From Microcaldota archaeon (GTDB lineage Archaea; Micrarchaeota; Micrarchaeia; Micrarchaeales; CABMGC01): 30,439 nucleotides of DNA. Below the pieces are notes generated by a model that did no database searches, was not told the DNA's origin, and saw only the letters and a list, made by a program, of their open reading frames with translations. The stretch is from the NCBI GenBank assembly GCA_028866785.1, contig JAGWHN010000012.1, positions 1 through 30,439 on the forward strand, given 5' to 3'. This document shows, piece after piece, positions 1-7,461 of the stretch. The stretch's first letter is position 1. Each line of letters opens with the position of its first letter. The translations under genes and the position numbers were made by a program.

Positions 1-630
1 CCCTAACGTATACTGCCCAGGGGCGATGGCGCCGCTGAGCGAGGCATAAGTGAATGGCGCACCGTTTTCGTGCGAGACGCACTCAACTCTCGAGCTTCTT
101 CCATATTTTCCCATTCCGAACGCAATAAGATTTCCCCCCTCGAGGTGCTGATATAGCTTAATGATCCGCTTCGCTTCCTCCACGTTTTTAGGTGTTGGGA
201 CGATCTTGACAATATCACCGTGCTCGCGCATCTCCATGAACAGGCCTATCATGCGCTTCATGGATGGAGTGGATGCAAAGTCATGCCATGAGACAAGTCT
301 CCTGAAAAGATTCCCCTTGAAATGATCCATTATATCATGCTCTATGTCTATCCTAAAAGGCTCAACCTTGCGCTCCACCATCATCAGCGCCTCAACCCTC
401 TCATCAGTGCCCCCTTCAAATTTTCCGTTCTGGGACCTTGGTCTTAGCGTCACAATCAATTTTGAAGAAATCTTCCTCATTGTACCGACTAAGTCTGAAA
501 TTTCACCTTTGTAAAAGTCGACCCTTGCCTCAATAAATGTCGCTCCCTGCGATATTGCCCTCTTTGAATCTTCTGCAAACTGCTGCTTGCTAGTAACGGG
601 AATTGTTACTGCAACCTTTTGGGAGTACAT
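1..630 (-). CDS. aroD: 3-dehydroquinate dehydratase, type I (3' end cut by the window)
   Basis: Class I dehydroquinase, which dehydrates 3-dehydroquinate to 3-dehydroshikimate in the shikimate pathway via a Schiff base. The 210 visible residues run from an ATG at 630 to the window edge with no stop. They carry the family landmarks in order: EARVDFY near residue 34, IVTLRP near 59, DIEHD at 95-99, SWHDF with the catalytic His116, DIVKIVPTP with the Schiff-base Lys142, a GRSSRV phosphate/substrate-type loop near 177, and PFTYASL...APGQ at the C-terminus. Family members are usually about 220-250 residues, so only a short tail is missing. A TATA-like box at 651-659 would place transcription start essentially on the ATG, suggesting a leaderless message. 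Domain assignment is certain; whether it sits in a larger aro operon cannot be seen. Confidence 0.95.
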   Translation of the reverse strand, partial: MYSQKVAVTIPVTSKQQFAEDSKRAISQGATFIEARVDFYKGEISDLVGTMRKISSKLIVTLRPRSQNGKFEGGTDERVEALMMVERKVEPFRIDIEHDIMDHFKGNLFRRLVSWHDFASTPSMKRMIGLFMEMREHGDIVKIVPTPKNVEEAKRIIKLYQHLEGGNLIAFGMGKYGRSSRVECVSHENGAPFTYASLSGAIAPGQYTLG

Positions 631-650
631 CAAGTGTAGTTTGCTTTAAA

Positions 651-659
651 ATTATTTAA
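651..659 (-). promoter_or_regulatory. TATA-like box of aroD
   Basis: On the minus strand the box reads ttaaataat. Its centre lies about 25 nt upstream of the aroD ATG at 630, the usual archaeal TATA-to-start distance, so a leaderless transcript is likely. Position and composition are the only evidence. Confidence 0.5.
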
Positions 660-684
660 CTCTATTCTTCCCCGCCGGAAATCA

Positions 685-692
685 TTATAAAT
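685..692 (+). promoter_or_regulatory. TATA-like box of the tRNA-Ser gene
   Basis: The sequence ttataaat is centred about 28 nt upstream of the first base of the mature tRNA at 717. This is the spacing expected for TBP/TFB-dependent transcription beginning a few bases before the tRNA 5' end. Confidence 0.6.
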
Positions 693-716
693 GTAGCAAC
701 GCAAATGAATAAGCAT

Positions 717-842
717 GCCAGGGTGGCAGAATCCGGTAACGCGCCGGTCTTGAGATAATTTTCAAGAGCTGATCTTCGGAGATGATGCGACAAGCAAACC
801 GGTGCCCTCACGGGCTTTAGGGTTCAAATCCCTACCCTGGCG
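717..842 (+). tRNA. tRNA-Ser (anticodon UGA) with a 42-nt intron at 755-796
   Basis: The acceptor stem gccaggg (717-723) pairs with ccctggc (835-841), followed by discriminator G842; CCA is not encoded. The anticodon stem ccggt (744-748) pairs with accgg (798-802) only if 755-796 is removed, giving a 7-base loop with anticodon tga (751-753). The long variable arm (gccc 804-807 with gggc 812-815) and G73 fit serine rather than leucine. The T stem is 818-822 with 830-834. A bulge-helix-bulge forms: cttg (749-752) pairs with caag (791-794), flanked by 3-nt bulges aga and caa, with predicted cuts at 754/755 and 796/797, the canonical 37/38 site. The D stem is weak, with an A728/C740 mismatch at the 12-23 pair. 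Confidence 0.93.
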
Positions 843-846
843 AACC

Positions 847-860
847 TTTTTGATTTCCTT
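847..860 (+). terminator. T-rich terminator candidate after tRNA-Ser
   Basis: A run of five T followed by further T-rich sequence begins five bases after the discriminator base. Archaeal RNA polymerase commonly terminates on such runs without a hairpin. Evidence is composition and position only. Confidence 0.4.
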
Positions 861-923
861 TTAAGAGGATATTAAGTTTAGTGCCGTCTGATTTTCGATT
901 AAAAAACAAAAAGTGGGGCACAA

Positions 924-930
924 TTATATA
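924..930 (+). promoter_or_regulatory. TATA-like box of the HD-domain gene
   Basis: The sequence ttatata predicts transcription start near 952, ten bases before the ATG at 962. It lies inside the longer reading frame that opens at the GTG at 881, which argues against that upstream start. Confidence 0.5.
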
Positions 931-961
931 CCTCCAAAATCACATAAATTCCGGCGATACG

Positions 962-2026
962 ATGGCTAAAATTAAGGATGTCTACCGCAGCGATGCCATT
1001 AAAAAAGATGACATAAATGCGTCATCAGATTCTACATCCCCTAAGGCCACGATACGAAAAGATTTACTATCAAGTCCAGCATCTCAAGATTCGATATTTC
1101 AAAGTGGCATTCTATCCGCACCGGCATTTAAACAGGCACTCCTCTCACCTAAGGTCCGTGCAGCCTTCCTTTTTGTCTTTGATCATCATCAATCCGAACC
1201 TAGCCATAATTTTTACCACTATCTATTTGTCGCCAGCACGGCCGCGGATGAGGCACGAAAAGACGGTTTTTCACAAGAGGAGGCTAACATCATTCTTATT
1301 GCATCATTATTCCATGATCTCTTTAGGAGCAGTAGTGAGGTAACTGATAAATTTGGCGAAGGTCTGTCCATTCAGCTCCTGGACGAGTTTTGCAGAGCGC
1401 AAAACGTACCTGAAAAGGAAAGGAAGGCAATGATTGAGGCACTTGAGCACTCAAAGCCATTCCAAAGCGAAACCGCCAGTGTAATCTCCAGATATCTACA
1501 ATTTGCCGATTTTGTACACTTTTTAGACCCTGCCAGAATAAGCTCTTTCATAATTGAATTTTTGAATTACCACGAAACCCCGCTGGAACAAATAGGCGAC
1601 ATCTATGCCGATAAATTTACGCGGAAATTCAAGGATATGTCCCCTGAAATAAAAGCTAAGGTGATAGATTTTGTGCAAAAAGCTAGCGATGGCGCCATTA
1701 GCGATCCTATAGTTCATGCAATGCAGGTATTCCGAAAGTACCCTTTCATCTCGCCACCCTCGGCTGAAAATTCACCTGAGTATGATTCCCAAAGGCTCCA
1801 ATTCGGAGGCATGCCTAATTCGCTTAGGTACAATGCCTTGGTTAATTTACGGGAACTAATCGAGATGATTAAAGATCAGGACGAAAATTTGGCCCACGAA
1901 ATGAACCTTATCTTTTTCAGACGGCTTAATGAATATGCGATAAAAATTCCACCTTATCTAACCCCCTTGGAAAGAGATGCCTTCCATCATATCGCCACTC
2001 GCGGAATCAGGGATAGGAGCGCATAA
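962..2026 (+). CDS. HD-domain metal-dependent phosphohydrolase
   Basis: A 354-residue protein with an HD-superfamily metal site. The visible ligand pattern is HNFYH (His82, His86), FHD (His118-Asp119), an EHS motif at His163 and a late Asp183 in FADF. This spacing matches HD hydrolases that cleave phosphate esters of nucleotides or other small molecules; the substrate cannot be read from sequence. Residues 1-60 are serine- and lysine-rich, likely flexible, and the C-terminal third is helical without a recognised domain. The ATG at 962 was preferred over an in-frame GTG at 881, because a TATA-like box lies between them. Codon use looks somewhat more A/T-rich and less biased to AGG/AGA arginine than nearby housekeeping genes, so acquisition by transfer is possible. 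Confidence 0.75.
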   Translation: MAKIKDVYRSDAIKKDDINASSDSTSPKATIRKDLLSSPASQDSIFQSGILSAPAFKQALLSPKVRAAFLFVFDHHQSEPSHNFYHYLFVASTAADEARKDGFSQEEANIILIASLFHDLFRSSSEVTDKFGEGLSIQLLDEFCRAQNVPEKERKAMIEALEHSKPFQSETASVISRYLQFADFVHFLDPARISSFIIEFLNYHETPLEQIGDIYADKFTRKFKDMSPEIKAKVIDFVQKASDGAISDPIVHAMQVFRKYPFISPPSAENSPEYDSQRLQFGGMPNSLRYNALVNLRELIEMIKDQDENLAHEMNLIFFRRLNEYAIKIPPYLTPLERDAFHHIATRGIRDRSA

Positions 2027-2069
2027 ACCTCAACATTTAATGCTCTATTTTGCAAAGCTCTACCAAGGC

Positions 2070-2077
2070 TTATAAAA
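2070..2077 (+). promoter_or_regulatory. Orphan TATA-like box
   Basis: A good TATA match, ttataaaa, has no plus-strand protein start within several hundred bases; the next plus-strand gene begins at 2778. It is followed by a short GC-rich inverted repeat, ggggc (2080-2084) with gcccc (2097-2101). It may drive a small RNA or be fortuitous. Confidence 0.3.
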
Positions 2078-2140
2078 CCGGGGCCGCAAGGACAGAGCCC
2101 CTGGGAAGATGCTAGGTGCTAAGGCGCCATTGATGCCCTA

Positions 2141-2680
2141 TTAATTCTTCTTTCCGTAGAGTAGCAGGTATATCGAGCCGATATAGCTTGCATTCGGCGC
2201 TTCAACGTTGACAGTGAAGTTCTCTATTGCTCCGGGATAGCCCACGCAGTGCGAGACGTTCATGATGTGGTTGCCAAAGGAGATTATCTTGAAGGGCGGG
2301 ACAACATAAGCATCCACAAAAGTGAAGTTCGACGGATTGTAGGTCATCGAGTAGCTGAAATCCTGCGAGGCATTTAGCCTTACAAAATAAGGGAACCTAT
2401 CCAACATTCCTGCCTGCATTGCGGCTTGCGCACTCTCCGGGCAGAAGGTCTGGTTCACAAGCACAGCAGTTGTCCTAACCGAAGGCACCTGCTGAGTGCC
2501 AACGTAAAATTTTATCGGTGGGTTTAGTATAAGCACGCTGCTGTGGCCTGAGACATAGGACTGGTATTGGAAGGTAACAATGAAAGTGTAAAGCGCAAGC
2601 AGCGCAAACGCGGAGATTACAACTCCGATAATCCCACTCATTAGATTCTTCCTACTTCTCTCACTTTTTGAGACTGCCAT
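2141..2680 (-). CDS. Small membrane-anchored extracytoplasmic protein, unrecognised
   Basis: I do not recognise a family. The 179-residue product starts at an ATG with a short basic N-terminus rich in Ser, Lys and Arg, followed by one hydrophobic segment at about residues 15-37. The remaining ~140 residues are polar and beta-rich with no second membrane segment. That layout fits an uncleaved signal anchor with the body outside the cytoplasm. The body carries at least six N-x-S/T sequons (NQT, NAS, NFT twice, NVS, NAS) and two cysteines (FCPES and HCVGY) that could form a disulfide, all consistent with a glycosylated exported protein. It is divergent from the antiporter gene at 2778, with 97 nt between starts. 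Confidence 0.6.
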   Translation of the reverse strand: MAVSKSERSRKNLMSGIIGVVISAFALLALYTFIVTFQYQSYVSGHSSVLILNPPIKFYVGTQQVPSVRTTAVLVNQTFCPESAQAAMQAGMLDRFPYFVRLNASQDFSYSMTYNPSNFTFVDAYVVPPFKIISFGNHIMNVSHCVGYPGAIENFTVNVEAPNASYIGSIYLLLYGKKN

Positions 2681-2703
2681 GATCTGTATGCTCAGCGAAT
2701 TTC

Positions 2704-2710
2704 TATAAAT
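2704..2710 (+). promoter_or_regulatory. TATA-like box upstream of the cation/proton antiporter
   Basis: The sequence tataaat predicts transcription start near 2732 and a leader of about 45 nt before the ATG at 2778. It lies in the divergent intergenic region shared with the minus-strand anchored protein. Confidence 0.4.
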
Positions 2711-2777
2711 CTAATTCTCCTGCAATAAAGCTAAATTCCTTGAGCGAGAAGAGCTTGCGTGCGTTTGTTGTGGTTGT

Positions 2778-4004
2778 ATGATTGATATCTCCTTGCTCTT
2801 CATGCTCTTTGCGGGAATCGTCTTCCTAGGCTACATCTTAAATGCACTTTTTTACCGCCTCAAGATTTCAAGCATTCTGCCACTTCTGCTAGTTGGCCTT
2901 GCAATAGGCCCAATACTACACCTAGTTGACACCTCACCAAATAGCGTTGTCGCGCAGGTCTCACCATTTGTGACTGCAATAGCGATCGCATTCATCCTAT
3001 TTGACGTTGGAATGGGCATAAGACTCTCCTCACTCAAGGACGTCTTTCTCAAGGCGACAAAATTCACCGCCATAACGAGCATCATAACGGGAACCATAAT
3101 GTTCCTGATTCTCTTCTATGTCGAGAGATGGGACATAGTCGCATCATTAATGGCAGGCTTTGCGCTATCTGGGACAAGCTCAATAACCCTGCCATCACTA
3201 TTCAAGGTGGTGAAGTTAGGCGATGGGCTCAAGACAACGCTCGCGTACCAAAGCGTCTTCAACGATGTCTTTAGCCTTGTGATCCCGCTCATCTTCTTCA
3301 ACATACTTGTGACCGGAACCTACACAGCAGGCTTCATCTTCACGGAGCTTGCCGGATTTGTGGTGGGATCTATGCTTCTTGGAATGGTCTTTGCCGCATT
3401 CTGGGTTTTTGTGCTTCGCAGGTTCAAGAAGTACAGCAGCGAGTACAGCTGGATGCTCACGCTCACAATCGTGCTTGCGGTCTATGGCACCTCAGAATTC
3501 CTGAACTTCAACGGCGCCCTTTCAACATTCATCTTTGGAATACTCCTCACCAATATGTCTGACCTCAAGTTCATAAAGAAAGGATTCATGCGCCCAGTAC
3601 TCGAAGACATATCACACATAAAGATCTACCAGAAGGAGATCACCTTTTTTGTGAGCACCTTCTTCTTTGTCTACATCGGTATGCTCTTTGATGCGCAGAG
3701 CGTCCCATACTACCTGATCCTCCTAGCGGTGATCATGTGCCTTATCATGTTGGGGGTTAGATACTTGACAACGGGCATACTAAAGGGCATTATTTCTAGC
3801 GGCAAGCATGCAAAGAGCGACAAGACGATAATGCGCTACTATGTCGCGCAGGGACTTGCCCCTGCGATAGTCGCTACACTGCCAGCGACCGCCGGCATTG
3901 CGGTCCCGAACCTAATTGACATAGTGTTCCTTGTAATCTTAATCTCAAACGCGATGCTCTCGCTGGGGCTTTATAGATACGCAAGGCAGCTGCAAAGAGA
4001 GTAA
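2778..4004 (+). CDS. Cation:proton antiporter (CPA superfamily, Na+/H+ exchanger type)
   Basis: A 408-residue, almost wholly hydrophobic protein with roughly eleven to twelve membrane segments, the size of the bare transport domain of CPA-family exchangers with no TrkA-type regulatory domain. The segment QSVFNDVFSL (near residue 160) corresponds to the Asn-Asp ion-binding motif typical of electroneutral CPA1/NhaP-like transporters. The preceding GFALSGTSSITLPSL resembles the discontinuous-helix region of the family. It probably exchanges Na+ or K+ for protons across the cytoplasmic membrane, contributing to pH and salt homeostasis; ion choice is not determinable. The gene is monocistronic, convergent with the 372-residue gene and separated from it by one base. 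Confidence 0.85.
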   Translation: MIDISLLFMLFAGIVFLGYILNALFYRLKISSILPLLLVGLAIGPILHLVDTSPNSVVAQVSPFVTAIAIAFILFDVGMGIRLSSLKDVFLKATKFTAITSIITGTIMFLILFYVERWDIVASLMAGFALSGTSSITLPSLFKVVKLGDGLKTTLAYQSVFNDVFSLVIPLIFFNILVTGTYTAGFIFTELAGFVVGSMLLGMVFAAFWVFVLRRFKKYSSEYSWMLTLTIVLAVYGTSEFLNFNGALSTFIFGILLTNMSDLKFIKKGFMRPVLEDISHIKIYQKEITFFVSTFFFVYIGMLFDAQSVPYYLILLAVIMCLIMLGVRYLTTGILKGIISSGKHAKSDKTIMRYYVAQGLAPAIVATLPATAGIAVPNLIDIVFLVILISNAMLSLGLYRYARQLQRE

Positions 4005-4005
4005 G

Positions 4006-5124
4006 TCATTTGTTTCGCCTGGTCGTTGCGAGCACATGCACCCTTCCGCCTTTGTCGGATGGCGAGTAGTAGTCCGAATGGCTGTATTTGTCGAAATCCT
4101 TTTTCGATAAGGCATTTAGCTTCTCTATGAGAAGCTGCGGGCTAGTCGCAACCTGCGGAGCCTTTTCCTTGTACTTCTCAATTATCATCGCAGCAAAGAA
4201 AACCCCTATCCCTTCGGATGTGAGCCAGTATGGATAGCTGCTGAAGTTTACGTAGTCGCTCAAGGACCTAGAAAGGCTCTCCTCCTCCTCATAGCCTGCC
4301 ATTGCCTCCCTATGTATCTTCGCCTCGTTTAGCAGCAAATTAGCAAGGAACGGGAGCCTTGAATCGTAGAGCTTGCATATCTCGTACTGCGAAGACATGT
4401 AATCTTCCGGCCCGTTTCCCTCAAGCAGCTCCTTTAGGCTCTTTTTTAACGTGAACGAGGCGACAACCTTCTCTGCGGCAAAGCTAATCCCCTTTGCTAT
4501 GTTCTCAAAAGTCCTCCCCTTTGTGTCACTATCCCTTATTTCCTCCCGCTTTGACTTGCTGATCTTGGACTCAATTGCCAGTTTGAGGTTCCTTTTTATT
4601 TCGCTGTAAGGAAGCTTTTGCCCTACTATGTACTCAGGCAACGTTGTCTCTAGCACCTCCCTAATTCGCATCTCGAGGAACCTTCTTTCCTGTTGCCTTG
4701 TGACTCCGTTCGCCTTCGCAAAATCGCCCTCCTTGTAGAAGACAAGGTCCTGGTTTATCCTATTTAAGTCGACAACTATTGTTTTCTTTTCGTAGTCGTA
4801 AAAGCCAGGCTCTCTTCCGACATAAAACAGCCTGCCGTCGCTCTCTCCCCCAACGTAGTAGTAAGGCAAGACCCCTTTGTGTCCAAATGGGAAGTGCGTC
4901 CTGAGGGCATGGTCGTACACATAATCCCGTATGTCCAGCTCCCTTTCATTGACCAGCACCTTTGGCGCCCTGAACTCCACGCCCAGCCTCTTTAGGTTCT
5001 CCGTCATCTCAGGGAAAAACTTTTCATAAGCAGACAAAACCTGCGCCTCGCCCTTTGTCTGCTTCCTTGGAGCTTCCTGAACCTCAACCTGCTGCCTGAT
5101 TTTTTGTATTTTTATCCTCTCCAT
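4006..5124 (-). CDS. Unrecognised 372-residue soluble protein
   Basis: I cannot assign a family. The product is soluble, with no membrane segment or signal peptide. The N-terminal 30 residues are charged and Gln/Lys-rich. A middle region contains ELDIRDYVYDHA near residue 63 and a Tyr/Gly-rich stretch (PYYYVGGESDGRLFYVG). A central block (about 150-220) is strongly charged and likely helical, and the C-terminal part contains several Tyr/Ser-rich motifs (SSYPYW, YSHSDYYSPSD). No metalloprotease, nuclease or ATPase motif is visible. The ATG at 5124 is preceded by a purine-rich ggggagag and, further up, a TATA-like box near 5157-5166, so it is expressed from its own promoter, divergent from the ThyX-like gene. 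Its integrity over more than 1.1 kb supports a real gene. Confidence 0.65.
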   Translation of the reverse strand: MERIKIQKIRQQVEVQEAPRKQTKGEAQVLSAYEKFFPEMTENLKRLGVEFRAPKVLVNERELDIRDYVYDHALRTHFPFGHKGVLPYYYVGGESDGRLFYVGREPGFYDYEKKTIVVDLNRINQDLVFYKEGDFAKANGVTRQQERRFLEMRIREVLETTLPEYIVGQKLPYSEIKRNLKLAIESKISKSKREEIRDSDTKGRTFENIAKGISFAAEKVVASFTLKKSLKELLEGNGPEDYMSSQYEICKLYDSRLPFLANLLLNEAKIHREAMAGYEEEESLSRSLSDYVNFSSYPYWLTSEGIGVFFAAMIIEKYKEKAPQVATSPQLLIEKLNALSKKDFDKYSHSDYYSPSDKGGRVHVLATTRRNK

Positions 5125-5156
5125 CTCTCTCCCCGTATCAAGCTCCCTTCGGATTC

Positions 5157-5166
5157 CTTATAAGCC
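5157..5166 (-). promoter_or_regulatory. TATA-like box of the 372-residue gene
   Basis: On the minus strand the region reads cttataagg, about 35 nt upstream of the ATG at 5124, giving a predicted leader of roughly ten bases containing ggggagag. Confidence 0.4.
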
Positions 5167-5207
5167 TAATCTCCAAATTCGTCACTTTTTGCATGCGATG
5201 CGGATAG

Positions 5208-5213
5208 TTTAAA
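5208..5213 (+). promoter_or_regulatory. TATA-like box of the ThyX-like gene
   Basis: The sequence tttaaa predicts transcription start near 5236. That leaves room for the ggggga ribosome-binding site just upstream of the ATG at 5254, and excludes the earlier TTG at 5218. Confidence 0.4.
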
Positions 5214-5253
5214 GGTTTTGAGTGGCAAATGTGTATGCTTGTGTTGGGGGACT

Positions 5254-6969
5254 ATGGCTGCAGACTATTTGCTTTCGTTTAATGAGAATGAGAAGGGCGA
5301 GATGGTAGAGCAATTCAGCGACGAGGAGTGCTCGCTTCTTGGCGATAATGTAACTAATTTTGACAGCAACATCTTTGCCTGGAGGATCTCAAACGAGTTC
5401 ACCCCAGAGCAAGCCGGCGCGCTTCTTTCAAGGTACAGCAGGACAGCGCTAACTAGCAGGAGACTCTACCTAAAGGAGTTCTATCCAAACAAAAGCAGGG
5501 GAAGGGAGTTCTTTGATGCATGGCTTGTTGACTATGGAGACGATTCAATTCAGGAGATGGTCGGGGGCCTTCCCGCATCATGCGAGTATGTTTCAAACCT
5601 TGCGGTAAAGGAGATTGAGGACTGCAGGCTAGGCTCCTACATAGAAAAATCAACAAGGTACGTCGCATTTGACAAAAAACTTCCAAATGGCGAGTTCATG
5701 TTCTACAAGGATCCCGAGATCCTTGCCTCAAAATATGCCGACAGGTATCTTGGATTGATGAATGGGCTCTTCAACTCCTACTCCGGCCATATGGAGAAGA
5801 TGATGAAGTACATCAGCGACACCAACAAAATTGAGGAAATTGGATTTAGGATTGGAAGCAAGGTTGTAAAGATAACCGAGTTCACAAAGGTGCTTGAGGA
5901 AGAGTCTGGGATAACCGAGCAGGACCTTAGAAACTCCTACAACAACGCAATCAAGGCAAACGCGCTTGACTTCCTAAGAGACTATCTTCCAATGTCAACG
6001 CTCACGCATGTTGGATGCAGCATGGACGCAAGGTCGTATGAGAACATGCTAAACAAGATGATGGCATCGCCCCTTAGCGAGTCAAGGTGGATTGCAACTA
6101 GGTTATCAGGAGAATTGAAGAAGGTTGTTCCATCGCTTGTCAAAAGAGTTCATGATCACAACGGGGAGGCACTCCAATCGCTCTACAAAGAGAGGGGCCA
6201 AAATGCGTACCATCTAGTCTCAGAGCTATCAAAGGGACTTGTCTCAAATGAGGAGAGCGTCTCGTTACTTGAATACACTGGGGAAAATGCAAAGAATTCA
6301 GAAGTGGCGCTGCAGATCAAGCTTGCATCTGTGATAATTTACAAATTTGCGCGCGGAACAAGCATGAAGCAGGCAATTGAGAAGGCAACCTCAATGAGCG
6401 AGATTGACAGGAAGGCTCTGATCAGCGCTTATGTTGGAAAGAGGACAAACAGAAGGCACAAGCCGGGAAGGGCTTTTGAGAATATCGATTATACCTTTGA
6501 CCTCAACGGCCGAATTGGGATCTACAGGGACATCCAAAGGCACAGGATTGGAACACAGGAGAGGCAGAACTTCGGAGTCGAGCTTGGCTATGACATAAGG
6601 CAGGCCTACAAGGACGTGGGAATCGATGAGGATTACAAGAGCAAGATGGCAGAGGTCATAGAGCTCTACAATGCCCTGCTTCCAACGCACCCATACCAAG
6701 CGCAGTACTGCGTCACGTTCGGCTTTAACATCAGGTGGTACTACAAGCTCAACGCAAGGCAGCTCTACCACCTCTGCGAGCTAAGGTCCACGCACCAGGG
6801 CCATCCAGACTACCGCAAGCTCGTCCAGGACATGGCGATGAAGGTGAAGGCGGTGCACCCTACGATAATCGAGCATATGAACTACCTTGATATGAGCGAG
6901 AAGACGCTCGGCAGGCTCGACTCAGAGATCAGGATGGCGGTCAAGAAAAGCCAGCTCAGCAAGGGCTAG
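5254..6969 (+). CDS. Two-domain ThyX-family (FAD-dependent thymidylate synthase-like) protein
   Basis: ThyX makes dTMP from dUMP using methylenetetrahydrofolate and FAD; typical subunits are about 210-250 residues. This 571-residue protein appears to hold two copies. Domain 1 (about 40-140) has YGDDSIQEM (94-102), matching the YGHxS region, then a degenerate ThyX motif DCR..S..E.S.RY at 123-136 in which Ser128, Glu131, Ser133, Arg135 and Tyr136 survive but Arg-His became Asp-Cys. Domain 2 keeps the opposite half: RHR at 429-431 but not the following Ser and Arg. The two could form a composite site, or the protein may have a different role. Start chosen: ATG at 5254 with ggggga upstream, rather than TTG at 5218. 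Its 3' end overlaps the convergent PH-like gene by 48 nt. Confidence 0.75.
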   Translation: MAADYLLSFNENEKGEMVEQFSDEECSLLGDNVTNFDSNIFAWRISNEFTPEQAGALLSRYSRTALTSRRLYLKEFYPNKSRGREFFDAWLVDYGDDSIQEMVGGLPASCEYVSNLAVKEIEDCRLGSYIEKSTRYVAFDKKLPNGEFMFYKDPEILASKYADRYLGLMNGLFNSYSGHMEKMMKYISDTNKIEEIGFRIGSKVVKITEFTKVLEEESGITEQDLRNSYNNAIKANALDFLRDYLPMSTLTHVGCSMDARSYENMLNKMMASPLSESRWIATRLSGELKKVVPSLVKRVHDHNGEALQSLYKERGQNAYHLVSELSKGLVSNEESVSLLEYTGENAKNSEVALQIKLASVIIYKFARGTSMKQAIEKATSMSEIDRKALISAYVGKRTNRRHKPGRAFENIDYTFDLNGRIGIYRDIQRHRIGTQERQNFGVELGYDIRQAYKDVGIDEDYKSKMAEVIELYNALLPTHPYQAQYCVTFGFNIRWYYKLNARQLYHLCELRSTHQGHPDYRKLVQDMAMKVKAVHPTIIEHMNYLDMSEKTLGRLDSEIRMAVKKSQLSKG

Positions 6970-7431
6970 GATCGCTCTCCTCCCCTCAAATTCCGTCTCT
7001 ACTGGCGCAGTTTCGGGAAAGGAATCCCTGTCCCTCTCATGGACTTTTTCTATCACGTTGTTTAGGTAGCTTGAGAGCTTCTCCTCCTCGCTCTTGTATA
7101 TTCCTGGTATGAGCCCGTTGTTCTTGTCCGGCTTTTCGTGCGGGTGCGTCTGCAGCCCGTTTGTCTTTATGCAGATTGTCGAGGTGAGGATTCCCCTTAT
7201 CACCCTCATCCCGATTATCTGGTTGTAGTGTATTATCTCGTAGTCGTGCCTTATCCCAAAGAGCATCTTGCTGACAACTATCAGCCTCATATTGGTCGCG
7301 ATCAGCACGATAGGGGAGCTCCATGAGCCCCCAAGCGGCCAAAGGCCGCACTGCCTTATGCACAAGTCGACCTTCTCTTTAGGCCAGAGCAGCTCTTTGA
7401 CCAACTCCATAGCTTCATCTTTACTCCCCAC
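6922..7431 (-). CDS. Small PH-like domain protein
   Basis: A soluble 169-residue protein. Residues about 15-95 follow the pattern of bacterial/archaeal PH-like (bPH, YokE-type) domains: an initial helix ending in WPKEKV, then beta strands including VLIATNMRLIVVSK, a Tyr-rich HYNQIIGM strand and an ICIKTNG strand. The last ~60 residues are charged and helical, possibly a coiled tail. Bacterial PH-like domains mostly mediate protein or lipid contacts; no catalytic role is evident. The start is uncertain: GTG at 7431 fits a TATA-like box near 7462-7470 with a short leader, while an in-frame ATG at 7410 is also possible. The last ~16 codons lie antisense to the 3' end of the ThyX-like gene. Confidence 0.6.
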   Translation of the reverse strand: MGSKDEAMELVKELLWPKEKVDLCIRQCGLWPLGGSWSSPIVLIATNMRLIVVSKMLFGIRHDYEIIHYNQIIGMRVIRGILTSTICIKTNGLQTHPHEKPDKNNGLIPGIYKSEEEKLSSYLNNVIEKVHERDRDSFPETAPVETEFEGRRAILALAELAFLDRHPDL

Positions 7432-7461
7432 CTTCTCCCCGATATTTATTGGGATTTTGGC

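Noticed and set aside
717..842. tRNA-Leu rather than tRNA-Ser
   Set aside because: The sequence gtcttgagat resembles a Leu(GAG) loop, but a GAG anticodon would require stem cggtc to pair with sequence that is not there. With the intron removed, the stem ccggt/accgg places UGA as anticodon, and discriminator G fits serine.
881..961. GTG start at 881 for the HD-domain gene
   Set aside because: A TATA-like box at 924-930 lies inside this extension and predicts transcription start downstream of it.
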